From Marinifilum_A sediminis (GTDB taxonomy: Bacteria; Bacteroidota; Bacteroidia; Bacteroidales; Marinifilaceae): DNA of 64,000 bases. Shown here piece by piece: positions 9,136-16,361 of the stretch. Under the pieces are notes generated by a model. That model ran no database searches, had not been told where the DNA came from, and saw nothing but the letters and a program-made list of their open reading frames with translations. Positions within the stretch are counted from its first letter, which is position 1. Every line of letters starts with the position of its first letter. Made by a program: the position numbers and the translations under genes. The DNA is taken from positions 106,271-170,270 of the forward strand of contig CANMCX010000007.1 of the NCBI GenBank assembly GCA_947496465.1. The letters are read 5' to 3'.

Positions 9136-9948
9136 CTATTGCAGAATGTTAATTTTCATTGATACATCCTCAAGTGGACGATCGAATTCATCTTTCTTCA
9201 CTTTAGCAATACTATCTATTAATTCAATTCCTTCAATCACCTCTCCAAAAACAGTATAACCACCATCTAAATGAGGAATTCCTCCAACTGTAGTATAGGC
9301 TTTTATTTGCTCATTATTCAAGGTTTTCTTACTGATATTAAATACAGAATCAACCTCAATTTGGATTTTATCAATCAATGCAGTCATTTTTTCCATTTGT
9401 CCTGCCGATTGATATTCCATGATCTTTACAGCATTCTCCTTTTGGATTTTATTGTAAATATCTGTTTTTAGCTTGCCATTAATTTTTAGAATTAAGGTAT
9501 CTAAAGCACCTTCTGTATAAACTCTTCCCTGCGCCAAATAGAACTGAGAACCAGCTGACTTTTTTTCAGGATTAACATCATCACCTTCTCGTGCTGCTGC
9601 AATTACCCCACGCTTATGCATAAGCTTAGCATTAAATTCCGCCGGAATTTGGTAACCCGGTCCACCTTCTCCTAGCCTTTGCCCAGCCTTTGCCCCTTTA
9701 GAATCAGGATCTCCTCCCTGAATCATAAAACCATCTATGACTCTATGAAATAAGGTTCCATCGAAATAATCAGCATGTGCCAACTTTATGAAATTATCAC
9801 GATGTCCAGGAGTTTCATCATAAAGCTTCAATTTCATGGTACCATATTCAGTTTCAATTTCAACAATACGGTTGTTTATTCCCAATTCCAATTTTTGCTT
9901 ACAAGAAACAAAAGCAAGTAGAACTAAAAGGTAGAGTAATTTTTTCAT
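9136..9948 (-). CDS. Cyclophilin-type peptidyl-prolyl isomerase, lipoprotein
   Basis: 270 residues. The N-terminus has a lipoprotein signal with lipobox FVSC (Cys16). The cyclophilin core is FDGTLFHRVIDGFMIQGGDPDS, AGSQFYLAQG and GGIPHLDGGYTVFGEVIEGIELIDSI. As in the neighbouring paralogue, about 80-90 helical residues (from VYTEGALDTL to NNEQIKAY) split the domain before the GGIPHLDGG strand. It is expected to be membrane-anchored and to assist folding of envelope proteins. The upstream hypothetical gene ends 18 bases before it, suggesting co-transcription. Confidence 0.92.
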   Translation of the reverse strand: MKKLLYLLVLLAFVSCKQKLELGINNRIVEIETEYGTMKLKLYDETPGHRDNFIKLAHADYFDGTLFHRVIDGFMIQGGDPDSKGAKAGQRLGEGGPGYQIPAEFNAKLMHKRGVIAAAREGDDVNPEKKSAGSQFYLAQGRVYTEGALDTLILKINGKLKTDIYNKIQKENAVKIMEYQSAGQMEKMTALIDKIQIEVDSVFNISKKTLNNEQIKAYTTVGGIPHLDGGYTVFGEVIEGIELIDSIAKVKKDEFDRPLEDVSMKINILQ

Positions 9949-9966
9949 GAGTATGTATTTACAGTT

Positions 9967-10317
9967 TTAATTTTCAAAATATCCATTTTCCTTAAAATAT
10001 TCTACAATAGAAGATTTAAGCAATAAATCCTCTTTTTCTTTGGAAAAAGGAGGAACCAGTTTGTTCTTCTTAAAAATAGTCCATTTGTTTTCATCGTAGC
10101 CTACAACCTCGTAATAATTCCATTTTATTAGAAGAGTACAAGTAGCTAAATTTATGTGATCCATTTTGTCTTGCTTAGAATAAGTCTCCTTAAAGCCCAA
10201 ACCTCTTTCCTGAATGCCAATTAATAAAAGTGTACCATTCAAATCAGCATCTACATTAAAATCTTCAGAAATTTTATATAATAATTTGTTCCAATCACTT
10301 TCTAAATTATTCTCCAT
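9967..10317 (-). CDS. Conserved hypothetical small protein
   Basis: 116 residues, no signal peptide or membrane segment. Not recognised as a named family. It is acidic at the N-terminus (ENNLESDWNKLLYKISEDFNVDADLNG), with mixed alpha/beta character (TLLLIGIQERGLG; ATCTLLIKWNYYEVVGYDE). It lies 18 bases upstream of the cyclophilin lipoprotein gene and probably shares its transcript. The order and spacing support a real gene; the function is unknown. Confidence 0.75.
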   Translation of the reverse strand: MENNLESDWNKLLYKISEDFNVDADLNGTLLLIGIQERGLGFKETYSKQDKMDHINLATCTLLIKWNYYEVVGYDENKWTIFKKNKLVPPFSKEKEDLLLKSSIVEYFKENGYFEN

Positions 10318-10409
10318 AGTATCAATTTTTTATGACTGCTAAAATTACATCTTTCCGCCAATTTAGTGCCATCTAGAAAATATTTTTTTCATTTTTTTTA
10401 AAATTATAC

Positions 10410-10440
10410 TTGCAGGTAAAAATATTCCATCTTATATTTG
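10410..10440 (+). promoter_or_regulatory. Promoter of the tRNA-Val pair
   Basis: TTG at 10410-10412, a 20-base spacer, and TATATTTG at 10433-10440 match the Bacteroidota -33/-7 promoter consensus. The predicted start site falls about a dozen bases before the first tRNA. Confidence 0.7.
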
Positions 10441-10458
10441 CATCGCTTTTAAGGGCAA

Positions 10459-10533
10459 GGGCGATTAGCTCAGTTGGTTCAGAGCACTTGGTTTACACCC
10501 AAGGGGTCATAGGTTCGAATCCTATATCGCCCA
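10459..10533 (+). tRNA. tRNA-Val (anticodon TAC), copy 1
   Basis: 75 bases fold as a full cloverleaf. The acceptor pairs GGGCGAT with ATCGCCC. The anticodon arm is CTTGG-TTTACAC-CCAAG, giving anticodon TAC (valine). The T arm is ATAGG-TTCGAAT-CCTAT. The CCA end is not encoded. The sequence is identical to the second copy 27 bases downstream. Confidence 0.97.
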
Positions 10534-10560
10534 CAAAAAGCAAAAAAATTCCCAATAAAA

Positions 10561-10635
10561 GGGCGATTAGCTCAGTTGGTTCAGAGCACTTGGTTTACAC
10601 CCAAGGGGTCATAGGTTCGAATCCTATATCGCCCA
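10561..10635 (+). tRNA. tRNA-Val (anticodon TAC), copy 2
   Basis: All 75 bases match copy 1, with the same TAC anticodon and cloverleaf. It shares the promoter at 10410-10440 and is followed at once by a strong terminator, so the two form a bicistronic tRNA unit. Confidence 0.97.
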
Positions 10636-10640
10636 CAAAA

Positions 10641-10668
10641 AATCCGATCTTCAAATGAAGATCGGATT
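10641..10668 (+). terminator. Intrinsic terminator of the tRNA-Val unit
   Basis: Perfect 12-bp arms AATCCGATCTTC and GAAGATCGGATT with an AAAT loop, followed by a T run. It begins six bases after the second tRNA. Confidence 0.93.
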
Positions 10669-10925
10669 TTTTATTTAAACTACATTTACCTTCCCCGTAT
10701 TAATATATACACTTACATCTAATATTAAACTATTCATCAAAAAAAATTATTCATTTTGCCTAAACATTTTTAAAGAAATATAGTATATTGCTTTAGTTTA
10801 TGTTAATACATGTATTATTTCATTCAAAATTCACATATATCACTAAAAAAACACCTAAATTTATTACGCTCATTTACAGCTTTTTACAGTTTAAATTGAT
10901 GTTTTTTCAAAAAAAAACACTTTTT
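10669..10925. other. AT-rich gap before the ECF sigma gene
   Basis: Together with the flanking terminator and promoter element this makes a gene-free stretch of about 330 bases. It is very AT-rich, with no convincing ORF or hairpin. A possible leader of the sigma gene could start here, but no TAnnTTTG box is well placed. Confidence 0.4.
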
Positions 10926-10960
10926 GAGGGTTACCTTTTTATTATAAAGGGAATAAAGGG
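10926..10960 (+). promoter_or_regulatory. Bipartite promoter-like element before the ECF sigma gene (copy A)
   Basis: GAGGGTTACCTTTTT, an 8-base spacer, then GGGAATAAAGGG. The same two blocks with exactly the same spacer length occur at 15424-15458, before the peptide array. The separation of GTTACC from the AATAAA core is about 16 bases, as in ECF-type -35/-10 promoters. The element ends only 9 bases before the sigma ATG. If it is the promoter, the mRNA has almost no leader. Autoregulation by the encoded sigma factor is the simplest reading, but it is inference. Confidence 0.75.
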
Positions 10961-10969
10961 ATAGAAAAT

Positions 10970-11536
10970 ATGGATTACACTACGGAGGCGATACTTGAAG
11001 GAATAAGTATGAGTAATAATGATGTATTAAATTACATCTACAAAAAATTCTTTCCGAGTATTCGCAATTTTATAGAAAACAATAATGGGAACGAGGAGGA
11101 TGCACGCGATCTTTTTCAAGAAGCTATTATTGTAATCTATCGTAAAATGAAAAAAGAACCCTTGGTTCTTAATTGTAATTTTAAAACATACATCTATTCC
11201 ATTTGCAGACTTTTATGGTTGAAGCAACTTGAGAAAAAGAAAAATAGCAATGAGGTTAATTCCGATGGTATTTTGGATAATAGATTAGACGAAGCCTCTC
11301 CTACTTATGACCAAACGGAGAAGTACAGACTATATCAAAAACATTTCCAAAACCTTGGAGCAGATTGTAAAAAGGTACTTCAACTCGCATTGGATAAGAT
11401 TTCACTAAAAGAAATAGCCGAAGTTATGGGTTATAAGAGTGAAAAGTATGCTAAAAAGAGAAAATATCAGTGTAAACAAATGCTGATTGAGAGTATTAAA
11501 AGTGATAATGAATTTAAAGAAGTATATGATGGATGA
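10970..11536 (+). CDS. ECF-type RNA polymerase sigma factor
   Basis: 188 residues, typical ECF length. Region 2 covers about residues 20-90 (YIYKKFFPSIRNFI, EDARDLFQEAIIVIYRKM, the core- and -10-binding helices). Region 4 covers about 130-180 (CKKVLQLALDKISLKEIAEVMGYKSEKYAKKRKYQCKQML, a helix-turn-helix for -35 recognition). It overlaps the next gene, a membrane-anchored probable anti-sigma factor, by 11 bases, so the two are translationally coupled. The bipartite element just upstream is repeated before the peptide genes. Its expected role is to switch on this locus when the anti-sigma factor is relieved; the signal is unknown. Confidence 0.93.
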   Translation: MDYTTEAILEGISMSNNDVLNYIYKKFFPSIRNFIENNNGNEEDARDLFQEAIIVIYRKMKKEPLVLNCNFKTYIYSICRLLWLKQLEKKKNSNEVNSDGILDNRLDEASPTYDQTEKYRLYQKHFQNLGADCKKVLQLALDKISLKEIAEVMGYKSEKYAKKRKYQCKQMLIESIKSDNEFKEVYDG

Positions 11537-12278
11537 AATGAATTTTGACCGTATTGAGGATTTCCTGGACGGTGAATTGTCTAACGACCAACTGAAGGAA
11601 TTCGAGAAAGATCTTCTCAACGATTCAGATCTTCAAATGGAACTGGATCTGCACAAGGAGGTAGATGAAGCCATAATGGAACAAGATGTAATGGACTTAA
11701 GAAGTAAACTTGAGGCTATTGAAACTCCTCCGAATGAAGATAAAAAGAGAAAATTCAAATACTTAACCAAATGGAATATTGTAGCAGCATCTCTTGCTCT
11801 ATTCATTGGTATTGGTAGTTTGATGTTTCTAGCAAATAACAAGAGCACCTATTCTAACGAAAAGGTTTATAGCAATTATTACAAACCGTATAAAATTGTT
11901 ATAAATAATCGTTCGACAGATATGGGTATCGATAACATGCTGGTGACTGCTTTAAAAAGTTACGAATCGAAAGATTATCGGACTGCTTTGGATCTATTTA
12001 AGCAAATCTTAGATAAAGACAGTACGAATATAACGAGTAATTTTTATTCAGGTATTTCTAATTTGGAAATTAACGAATATCATAAAGCAAATAAGAACTT
12101 TACCAGAGTAATTCGACATAAGAATAACCTGTTTATAGAGCAATCTGAATGGTATTTAGGGTTTTGTTACTTAATGACTAATGATAGAGATAAAGCCATT
12201 AAGCAATTTAATACTATTGCCAAAGGAAATAGCTTCTACAAAAGTAAAGCACAGGAAATTCTTAGTAGACTGGAATAA
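11526..12278 (+). CDS. Probable anti-sigma factor with transmembrane segment and TPR-like C-terminus
   Basis: 250 residues from the ATG that overlaps the sigma stop (a second ATG follows at once). The N-terminus FDRIEDFLDGELSNDQLKEFEKDLL is the short acidic helical segment seen in Bacteroidota anti-sigma/zinc-finger-like proteins, but without zinc ligands. One membrane helix lies at about residues 86-106 (IVAASLALFIGIGSLMFLA). The outer part (about 135-250) has tetratricopeptide-type helices (YESKDYRTALDLFKQILDKDS; NEYHKANKNFTRVIRH; DRDKAIKQFNTIAK). Cytoplasmic sigma-binding and periplasmic sensing through TPRs are inferred from this layout. A longer in-frame start at 11487 lies inside the sigma gene and is less likely. 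Confidence 0.85.
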   Translation: MMDEMNFDRIEDFLDGELSNDQLKEFEKDLLNDSDLQMELDLHKEVDEAIMEQDVMDLRSKLEAIETPPNEDKKRKFKYLTKWNIVAASLALFIGIGSLMFLANNKSTYSNEKVYSNYYKPYKIVINNRSTDMGIDNMLVTALKSYESKDYRTALDLFKQILDKDSTNITSNFYSGISNLEINEYHKANKNFTRVIRHKNNLFIEQSEWYLGFCYLMTNDRDKAIKQFNTIAKGNSFYKSKAQEILSRLE

Positions 12279-12303
12279 ATCATTCATTCATTACCACATA
12301 TAT

Positions 12304-12332
12304 AAAGCCGTTCAATCAGATTGAACGGCTTT
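12304..12332 (+). terminator. Terminator of the sigma/anti-sigma operon
   Basis: Perfect 14-bp arms AAAGCCGTTCAATC and GATTGAACGGCTTT around a single base, with T-rich sequence after it. It lies 25 bases past the stop. Confidence 0.88.
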
Positions 12333-12414
12333 CTTGTTCTATTAAAAAAAGATATATCATTTTACGCTAGATAATCTTTAGCAATATTAATAAGAGCTTA
12401 CAAAGACATAAAAT

Positions 12415-12451
12415 AATAAAGCCGTTAAATTTCTCGTTTAACGGCTTTATT
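12415..12451 (-). terminator. Terminator of the TPR-CHAT gene
   Basis: Perfect 15-bp arms AATAAAGCCGTTAAA and TTTAACGGCTTTATT with a 7-base loop. It lies 21 bases past the CHAT stop on the minus strand and could also act in the other direction. Confidence 0.8.
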
Positions 12452-12472
12452 AATATTTTTTAATGCTCTACA

Positions 12473-15307
12473 CTAAGCTGTCATCTTTTTTGCTCTAAAA
12501 CGTCTAAATGCTATTAATAGAAATATTAATCCTAAAGAACCAAAAGCCATATAGGCAATATTAGATTTTAAATTAAAATCATATAATGGTTCTACATCTC
12601 CCATCGTTACATATCCAGACCAGAAATATGGATGAGATTTTAAAGGATCAGCTGTTTTCAAATATTCCAGTTTAGCTTGACGCAAAGCTTCATCTTTTTT
12701 TAATCCCTGAGAAAGGAAATTATAAAAATTGGTCATTAAATTCGATCCAGTTTGATCTTCTACAGTCCATAATGTCATAATGATACTTGGACAACCAGCA
12801 TAAAAGAATCCTCGGGCCAAACTCATTACCCCTTCACCCTTCATTAATTTACCATCTCCTGTGTTACATGCACTTAAAACAACCATTCTGGCGTTAAAAT
12901 TCATATTATAAATTTCATGCGTATTTAAAAGTCCATCCTGAGTAGTATCTTCAACTTGTGTAAAAACAAGTTTAGAGTACATTGGATTTTCATCATCAAT
13001 AATTGTATGCATCGCAAGGTGTAACACATCGTAATCACTAGCATGATCTTTAAAATTCCTTTCAGTAGCGAAATCATCAACATAAAGATCTCCAGGAATA
13101 ACCTTAGAAATATTATTTACCTCTTCCTTAACACCAGGTAAAGGATACAATTTATCTCTATATGCTCTTTCCGCATAAAGAATAGAATCATTTACATCTT
13201 CGTAAGATGGTGCAAAAGCAAGAACTGATTTATTTGATGAGAAACTAAATCCTGCAGATTCTATAGAGAAACCAAGTGTTGCCGAATTGTGATAAGTTAT
13301 GGTGTTACTTTTAATTAAATAATCCAATCCTCTATAATTCATTCTGGTAGAATCAGCCTCATTTTTTAACAACACTCCAAAAGGAATGTAAGCCATTTTT
13401 CCATCTGGAACAATCATTAAATTTTTATTATCCAGATTATTAGGTTGATTTTGAAACAATTCTTTATACAAGTGAAAAGCTGATTTAGTATATCGTTTGT
13501 AATAATCAGCACTTTTTTCTGCAAAATCATTAGTTTTCAGGCAGTTTCTAACTTCTTCCAAATGCGACTCAAAACTATCTTTATCTAGATTTTGTCTAGT
13601 TACTTCAAAAGAACTAGAGGTAATTGTAAAGGTAAATAAAGCTGAATCTGAAATTGAATATTCAATTAAGACATCATTATCTTCCAGTCTTGACTGTAGT
13701 TCTTCTATATCAATGGTATGGTTATCGTATTTAAGAGCATAGTATTCAGGGTAATCTTCCTCAAAACGAAGTACCATTTGATTGTATTTTTCGTTTAAAT
13801 CAAACAAAACTCCTTGCCAATCGGATATTTTCTTTCGATCGGGACTTGCCTTTTTACGTTCTTCATAAATCTTTTCACGATAAGAAGCAATGTCCTTTCT
13901 CAATTGAATTTCTTCATCTTGAAGTTCTTGAGGAATACCACCAAAATTCTTCGCATTTACATCATTTAGCGAAGACATTAAACTTGCTGCCTTAGATCTT
14001 TCTGCATACTTAAAAGCTTTCTCTTTATAACTCACATCTCCAGTTAGCTGAAATAACTCAACCGCAATTTCAATAGCAACCGTATAGGTGTCCTTCTCAT
14101 TTTTAGAAAGATAAAACTTACTCTCTTCATCCTGATAACCGATTCTTATTTTATCAATAATGTTCAAACATAAATCATAAGTTTGAAGACCAAAATCTAA
14201 ATCACTTATCTTGTTGCTAGTGGAATATAAAGATTTTAAAGCTCGCGCTTTACCTTTAAGTATTTGAAGTATTGATAATTGAGGCTCTATTTCATTCAGA
14301 TTAGGATTAATATAAATACTACTATCCTGAAAATTATCCAATTCAGAAACAATCGCTTTTTGATAATACTCTAAAGCTATATCATACTTTTTATTCGTAT
14401 CATGATACCAATCCCCAAAATTAAATAAACAATGTGCAGTGTCCGGATGTTTTAATCCATAATTACTTGAGTATACTTTATAAGCTAAAGTAAGATAAGG
14501 TAAAACTTTATTGTAATTTTTACTTTCATTTTGAAATACAGCATAATTCAAGTACACATCTCCCAATTGATATGAGTTATCACCCCCAATTCTTTTAATT
14601 TCGTATATACTTTTCGAATAAAACAACTCAGCTTCATTAAAATTGCCACTTCTCTTATAGCAATTAGCAATACCATTTAGTGAGGAAAACTTATCTCCAG
14701 TTTTAGCAAGCTCTTTTAGTCGTAAAGATTCTTTATACGATTGTAAGGCCAAATTATATTGCCTCTTTTTATAATAAACGGTACCTAGATTATTATGAAT
14801 TTTAGGTAGAAATCTAGATTTTGCATTTCCAATCAAATTTAAGGCTTTCTCGTAATAAGTTTGCGCTTTAAATAAATCCTCCGCTTCAGCGAATATATTT
14901 CCCATATTCACATATAGAGGTACTAATTTTTGTGAATTTACTCCAAAATTGTCAATAGTAAATTGTTCTGATAGATTATAATATTTAAGAGCTTCCTGGC
15001 TCTTCCCAATTCTTCCTAATAACACTCCGAAATTAACGTAGGTTCTGTATACCAAAATTTTATTATTTACTATTCCATTTTCTATGGTATTTGTAGCATT
15101 ACGAAATGATTGCTCCGCATATTGAAAATCTCCTTTTCTCAAGAATTGAAAGGCTCTATCAAATTGTTGAACCAACAAGGAATCCGGATTCGTTTTTACT
15201 TCAGATACTGAAAACAGAATTGAATTGTGTGCTAAATTCAAGTTTTCACCAGACAGGAAAACAAGTAAAAGAGAAAAAAGCAGAATTTTTTTTAAAATAT
15301 TTTTCAC
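12473..15307 (-). CDS. TPR-CHAT protein (caspase-like protease with tetratricopeptide repeats)
   Basis: 944 residues. The start is GTG, followed directly by a signal peptide (KNILKKILLFSLLLVFLSG). About residues 45-410 are tandem TPRs (for example YYEKALNLIGNAKSRFLPKI, ALQSYKESLRLKELAK), followed by a helical linker. The CHAT domain covers about 620-910. It has the catalytic His767 (LHLAMHTIID) and Cys814 (VLSACNTGDG) of clan CD proteases and the MSLARGFFYAGCPSIIMTLW motif. One membrane helix lies near the C-terminus (about 915-937) with a basic tail. TPR and CHAT parts are therefore probably periplasmic and anchored at the inner membrane. It sits between the sigma/anti-sigma pair and the GG-peptide array, on the opposite strand. 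Cleavage of the anti-sigma factor or of peptides is a testable idea only. Confidence 0.93.
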   Translation of the reverse strand: MKNILKKILLFSLLLVFLSGENLNLAHNSILFSVSEVKTNPDSLLVQQFDRAFQFLRKGDFQYAEQSFRNATNTIENGIVNNKILVYRTYVNFGVLLGRIGKSQEALKYYNLSEQFTIDNFGVNSQKLVPLYVNMGNIFAEAEDLFKAQTYYEKALNLIGNAKSRFLPKIHNNLGTVYYKKRQYNLALQSYKESLRLKELAKTGDKFSSLNGIANCYKRSGNFNEAELFYSKSIYEIKRIGGDNSYQLGDVYLNYAVFQNESKNYNKVLPYLTLAYKVYSSNYGLKHPDTAHCLFNFGDWYHDTNKKYDIALEYYQKAIVSELDNFQDSSIYINPNLNEIEPQLSILQILKGKARALKSLYSTSNKISDLDFGLQTYDLCLNIIDKIRIGYQDEESKFYLSKNEKDTYTVAIEIAVELFQLTGDVSYKEKAFKYAERSKAASLMSSLNDVNAKNFGGIPQELQDEEIQLRKDIASYREKIYEERKKASPDRKKISDWQGVLFDLNEKYNQMVLRFEEDYPEYYALKYDNHTIDIEELQSRLEDNDVLIEYSISDSALFTFTITSSSFEVTRQNLDKDSFESHLEEVRNCLKTNDFAEKSADYYKRYTKSAFHLYKELFQNQPNNLDNKNLMIVPDGKMAYIPFGVLLKNEADSTRMNYRGLDYLIKSNTITYHNSATLGFSIESAGFSFSSNKSVLAFAPSYEDVNDSILYAERAYRDKLYPLPGVKEEVNNISKVIPGDLYVDDFATERNFKDHASDYDVLHLAMHTIIDDENPMYSKLVFTQVEDTTQDGLLNTHEIYNMNFNARMVVLSACNTGDGKLMKGEGVMSLARGFFYAGCPSIIMTLWTVEDQTGSNLMTNFYNFLSQGLKKDEALRQAKLEYLKTADPLKSHPYFWSGYVTMGDVEPLYDFNLKSNIAYMAFGSLGLIFLLIAFRRFRAKKMTA

Positions 15308-15423
15308 GCTTAGGTAGTTTTTCTTAATCTTCTTAGAAACAATGCTTTATATACGCACCTTTTCCTTAAAGGATTTAAATATATAGAGTTTTTTTCAATT
15401 TTTTTTAAAAAAAGTTGCTTACC

Positions 15424-15458
15424 GAGGGTTACCTTTTTCCGAAAACGGGAATAAAGGG
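15424..15458 (+). promoter_or_regulatory. Bipartite promoter-like element before the peptide array (copy B)
   Basis: GAGGGTTACCTTTTT, an 8-base spacer (CCGAAAAC, unlike copy A), then GGGAATAAAGGG. All 27 block positions match copy A at 10926-10960 and the spacer length is identical, while flanks and spacer differ. It points toward the first peptide ATG, 42 bases downstream. Likely the promoter recognised by the ECF sigma factor encoded nearby; inference. Confidence 0.75.
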
Positions 15459-15499
15459 GTGTAATTGTTTCCAATAAAAGTAAAAAAGACCAAATAGCA

Positions 15500-15592
15500 A
15501 TGAAAAATTTCGAAGTATTAAACACAGAAGATTTAAAAAACATTAAAGGTGGTATGTCTGATAAATCTATTCTTGATGATTGCCTTGTTTAA
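15500..15592 (+). CDS. Double-glycine leader peptide, copy 1
   Basis: A 30-residue ORF too short for ordinary gene callers. The leader (residues 1-18) is MKNFEVLNTEDLKNIKGG. Hydrophobic residues at -12 (Leu), -7 (Leu) and -4 (Ile) plus Gly-Gly at -2/-1 match the C39 leader pattern. The predicted mature part is MSDKSILDDCLV (12 residues) with a single cysteine third from the end. It is the first gene after the bipartite element. The function is unknown; a secreted signal or small bacteriocin-like peptide is plausible. Reality is supported by five parallel copies with conserved reading frame. Confidence 0.88.
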   Translation: MKNFEVLNTEDLKNIKGGMSDKSILDDCLV

Positions 15593-15666
15593 GTGACCGT
15601 AACCCATAGTAATCCAATATTTTTCAATAAGTAATTCCTAGTAGTAATTGACCTAAAAAAATAGCA

Positions 15667-15759
15667 ATGAAAAATTTCGAAGTAGTAAACACAGAAGATT
15701 TGAAAAACATTAAAGGTGGTATGTCTGATAAATCTATTCTTGACGATTGCCTTGTTTAA
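15667..15759 (+). CDS. Double-glycine leader peptide, copy 2
   Basis: 30 residues. The leader differs from copy 1 only by Val for Leu at residue 7. The mature part MSDKSILDDCLV is identical. It lies in the second unit of the 168-base tandem repeat and is preceded by the same AAAAATAGCA sequence before the ATG as the other copies. It probably shares the transcript with copy 1. Confidence 0.88.
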   Translation: MKNFEVVNTEDLKNIKGGMSDKSILDDCLV

Positions 15760-15834
15760 GTGACCGTGACCCATAGTAATCCAATATTTTTCAAAAAGTA
15801 ATTCCTAGTAGTAATTGACCTAAAAAAAATAGCA

Positions 15835-15927
15835 ATGAAAAATTTCGAAGTAGTAAGCACAGAAGATTTGAAAAACATTAAAGGTGGTATGTCTGATAAA
15901 TCTATTCTTGACGATTGCCTGGTTTAA
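15835..15927 (+). CDS. Double-glycine leader peptide, copy 3
   Basis: 30 residues. The leader has Val7 and Ser8 (VSTEDLKNIKGG) in place of Leu7 and Asn8 of copy 1. The mature part MSDKSILDDCLV is unchanged. There is one synonymous change in the leucine codon before the final valine (CTG). It is in the third repeat unit. Confidence 0.88.
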   Translation: MKNFEVVSTEDLKNIKGGMSDKSILDDCLV

Positions 15928-16002
15928 TTGACCTTGCCCTATAGTAATCCAATATTTTCCAAAAAGTAATTCCCAGTAGTAATTGACCTAAAAAAAATAG
16001 CA

Positions 16003-16095
16003 ATGAAAAATTTTGAAGTAGTAAGCACAGAAGATTTAAAAAACATTAAAGGTGGTATGTCTGACAAATCTATTCTTGACGATTGTCTTGTTTAA
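16003..16095 (+). CDS. Double-glycine leader peptide, copy 4
   Basis: 30 residues with the same protein sequence as copy 3. It differs by synonymous changes (for example TTT for Phe4, GAC in the core). It is the last member of the 168-base repeat array; the sequence after its stop no longer resembles the repeat. Confidence 0.88.
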   Translation: MKNFEVVSTEDLKNIKGGMSDKSILDDCLV

Positions 16096-16102
16096 TTAAA
16101 TT

Positions 16103-16134
16103 TTTGTGGATGTAAAAAGTATTATTTATATTTA
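16103..16134 (+). promoter_or_regulatory. Probable housekeeping promoter of peptide copy 5
   Basis: TTTG at 16103-16106, a 20-base spacer and TATATTTA at 16127-16134 match the Bacteroidota consensus apart from the last base. The predicted start lies about 15 bases before the ATG. It does not resemble the bipartite ECF-like element. Confidence 0.5.
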
Positions 16135-16154
16135 CTATTCTCATCCAATTTAAA

Positions 16155-16247
16155 ATGAACACATTCGAAGAATTAAACATTCAAGAATTAAATCATACCA
16201 CAGGTGGTATGCAAGACAAGTCGATTTTAGATGACTGTCTTGTTTAA
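16155..16247 (+). CDS. Double-glycine leader peptide, copy 5 (diverged leader)
   Basis: 30 residues. The leader MNTFEELNIQELNHTTGG shares only 8 of 18 positions with copy 1 but keeps the GG end and hydrophobic pattern. The tail MQDKSILDDCLV matches 11 of 12 residues. In the last ten residues six codons differ from copy 1, all synonymously. This pattern means that selection acts on the tail peptide itself. It lies outside the 168-base repeat and has its own housekeeping-type promoter at 16103-16134. Confidence 0.87.
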   Translation: MNTFEELNIQELNHTTGGMQDKSILDDCLV

Positions 16248-16361
16248 AAAATTCCCATAAACATATTTTCTTATAATCATCGTTAAGATGAAATGGTTAA
16301 GGTTTAGTAGTGTAGACCAAAAGCCAAACGAAACTCTATTATAGAGACTAAATTCATTTGC

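Larger units (their letters stand above)
15491..16095 (+). repeat. Tandem array of four ~168-bp units, each with one GG-peptide gene
   Basis: Peptide starts at 15500, 15667, 15835 and 16003 give periods of 167, 168 and 168 bases. Both the coding part and the spacer (common core TAGTAATCCAATATTTT, then a TAGTAATTGACCTAAAAAAA-like end) are repeated with few changes. It looks like recent unequal duplication. Confidence 0.95.

Noticed and set aside
10410..10658. 82-codon ORF across the tRNA region
   Set aside because: It covers both tRNA genes and its repeated protein sequence is simply the translated tRNA repeat.
15589..15774. Minus-strand ORFs across the peptide array
   Set aside because: They exist only because the repeats lack stops on that strand; the plus-strand peptides explain the conservation.
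15491..16095. Regular repeats resembling a CRISPR-like or satellite array
   Set aside because: The period is 168 bases, the repeats include intact reading frames with synonymous changes, and no cas gene is present; it is a gene duplication array.
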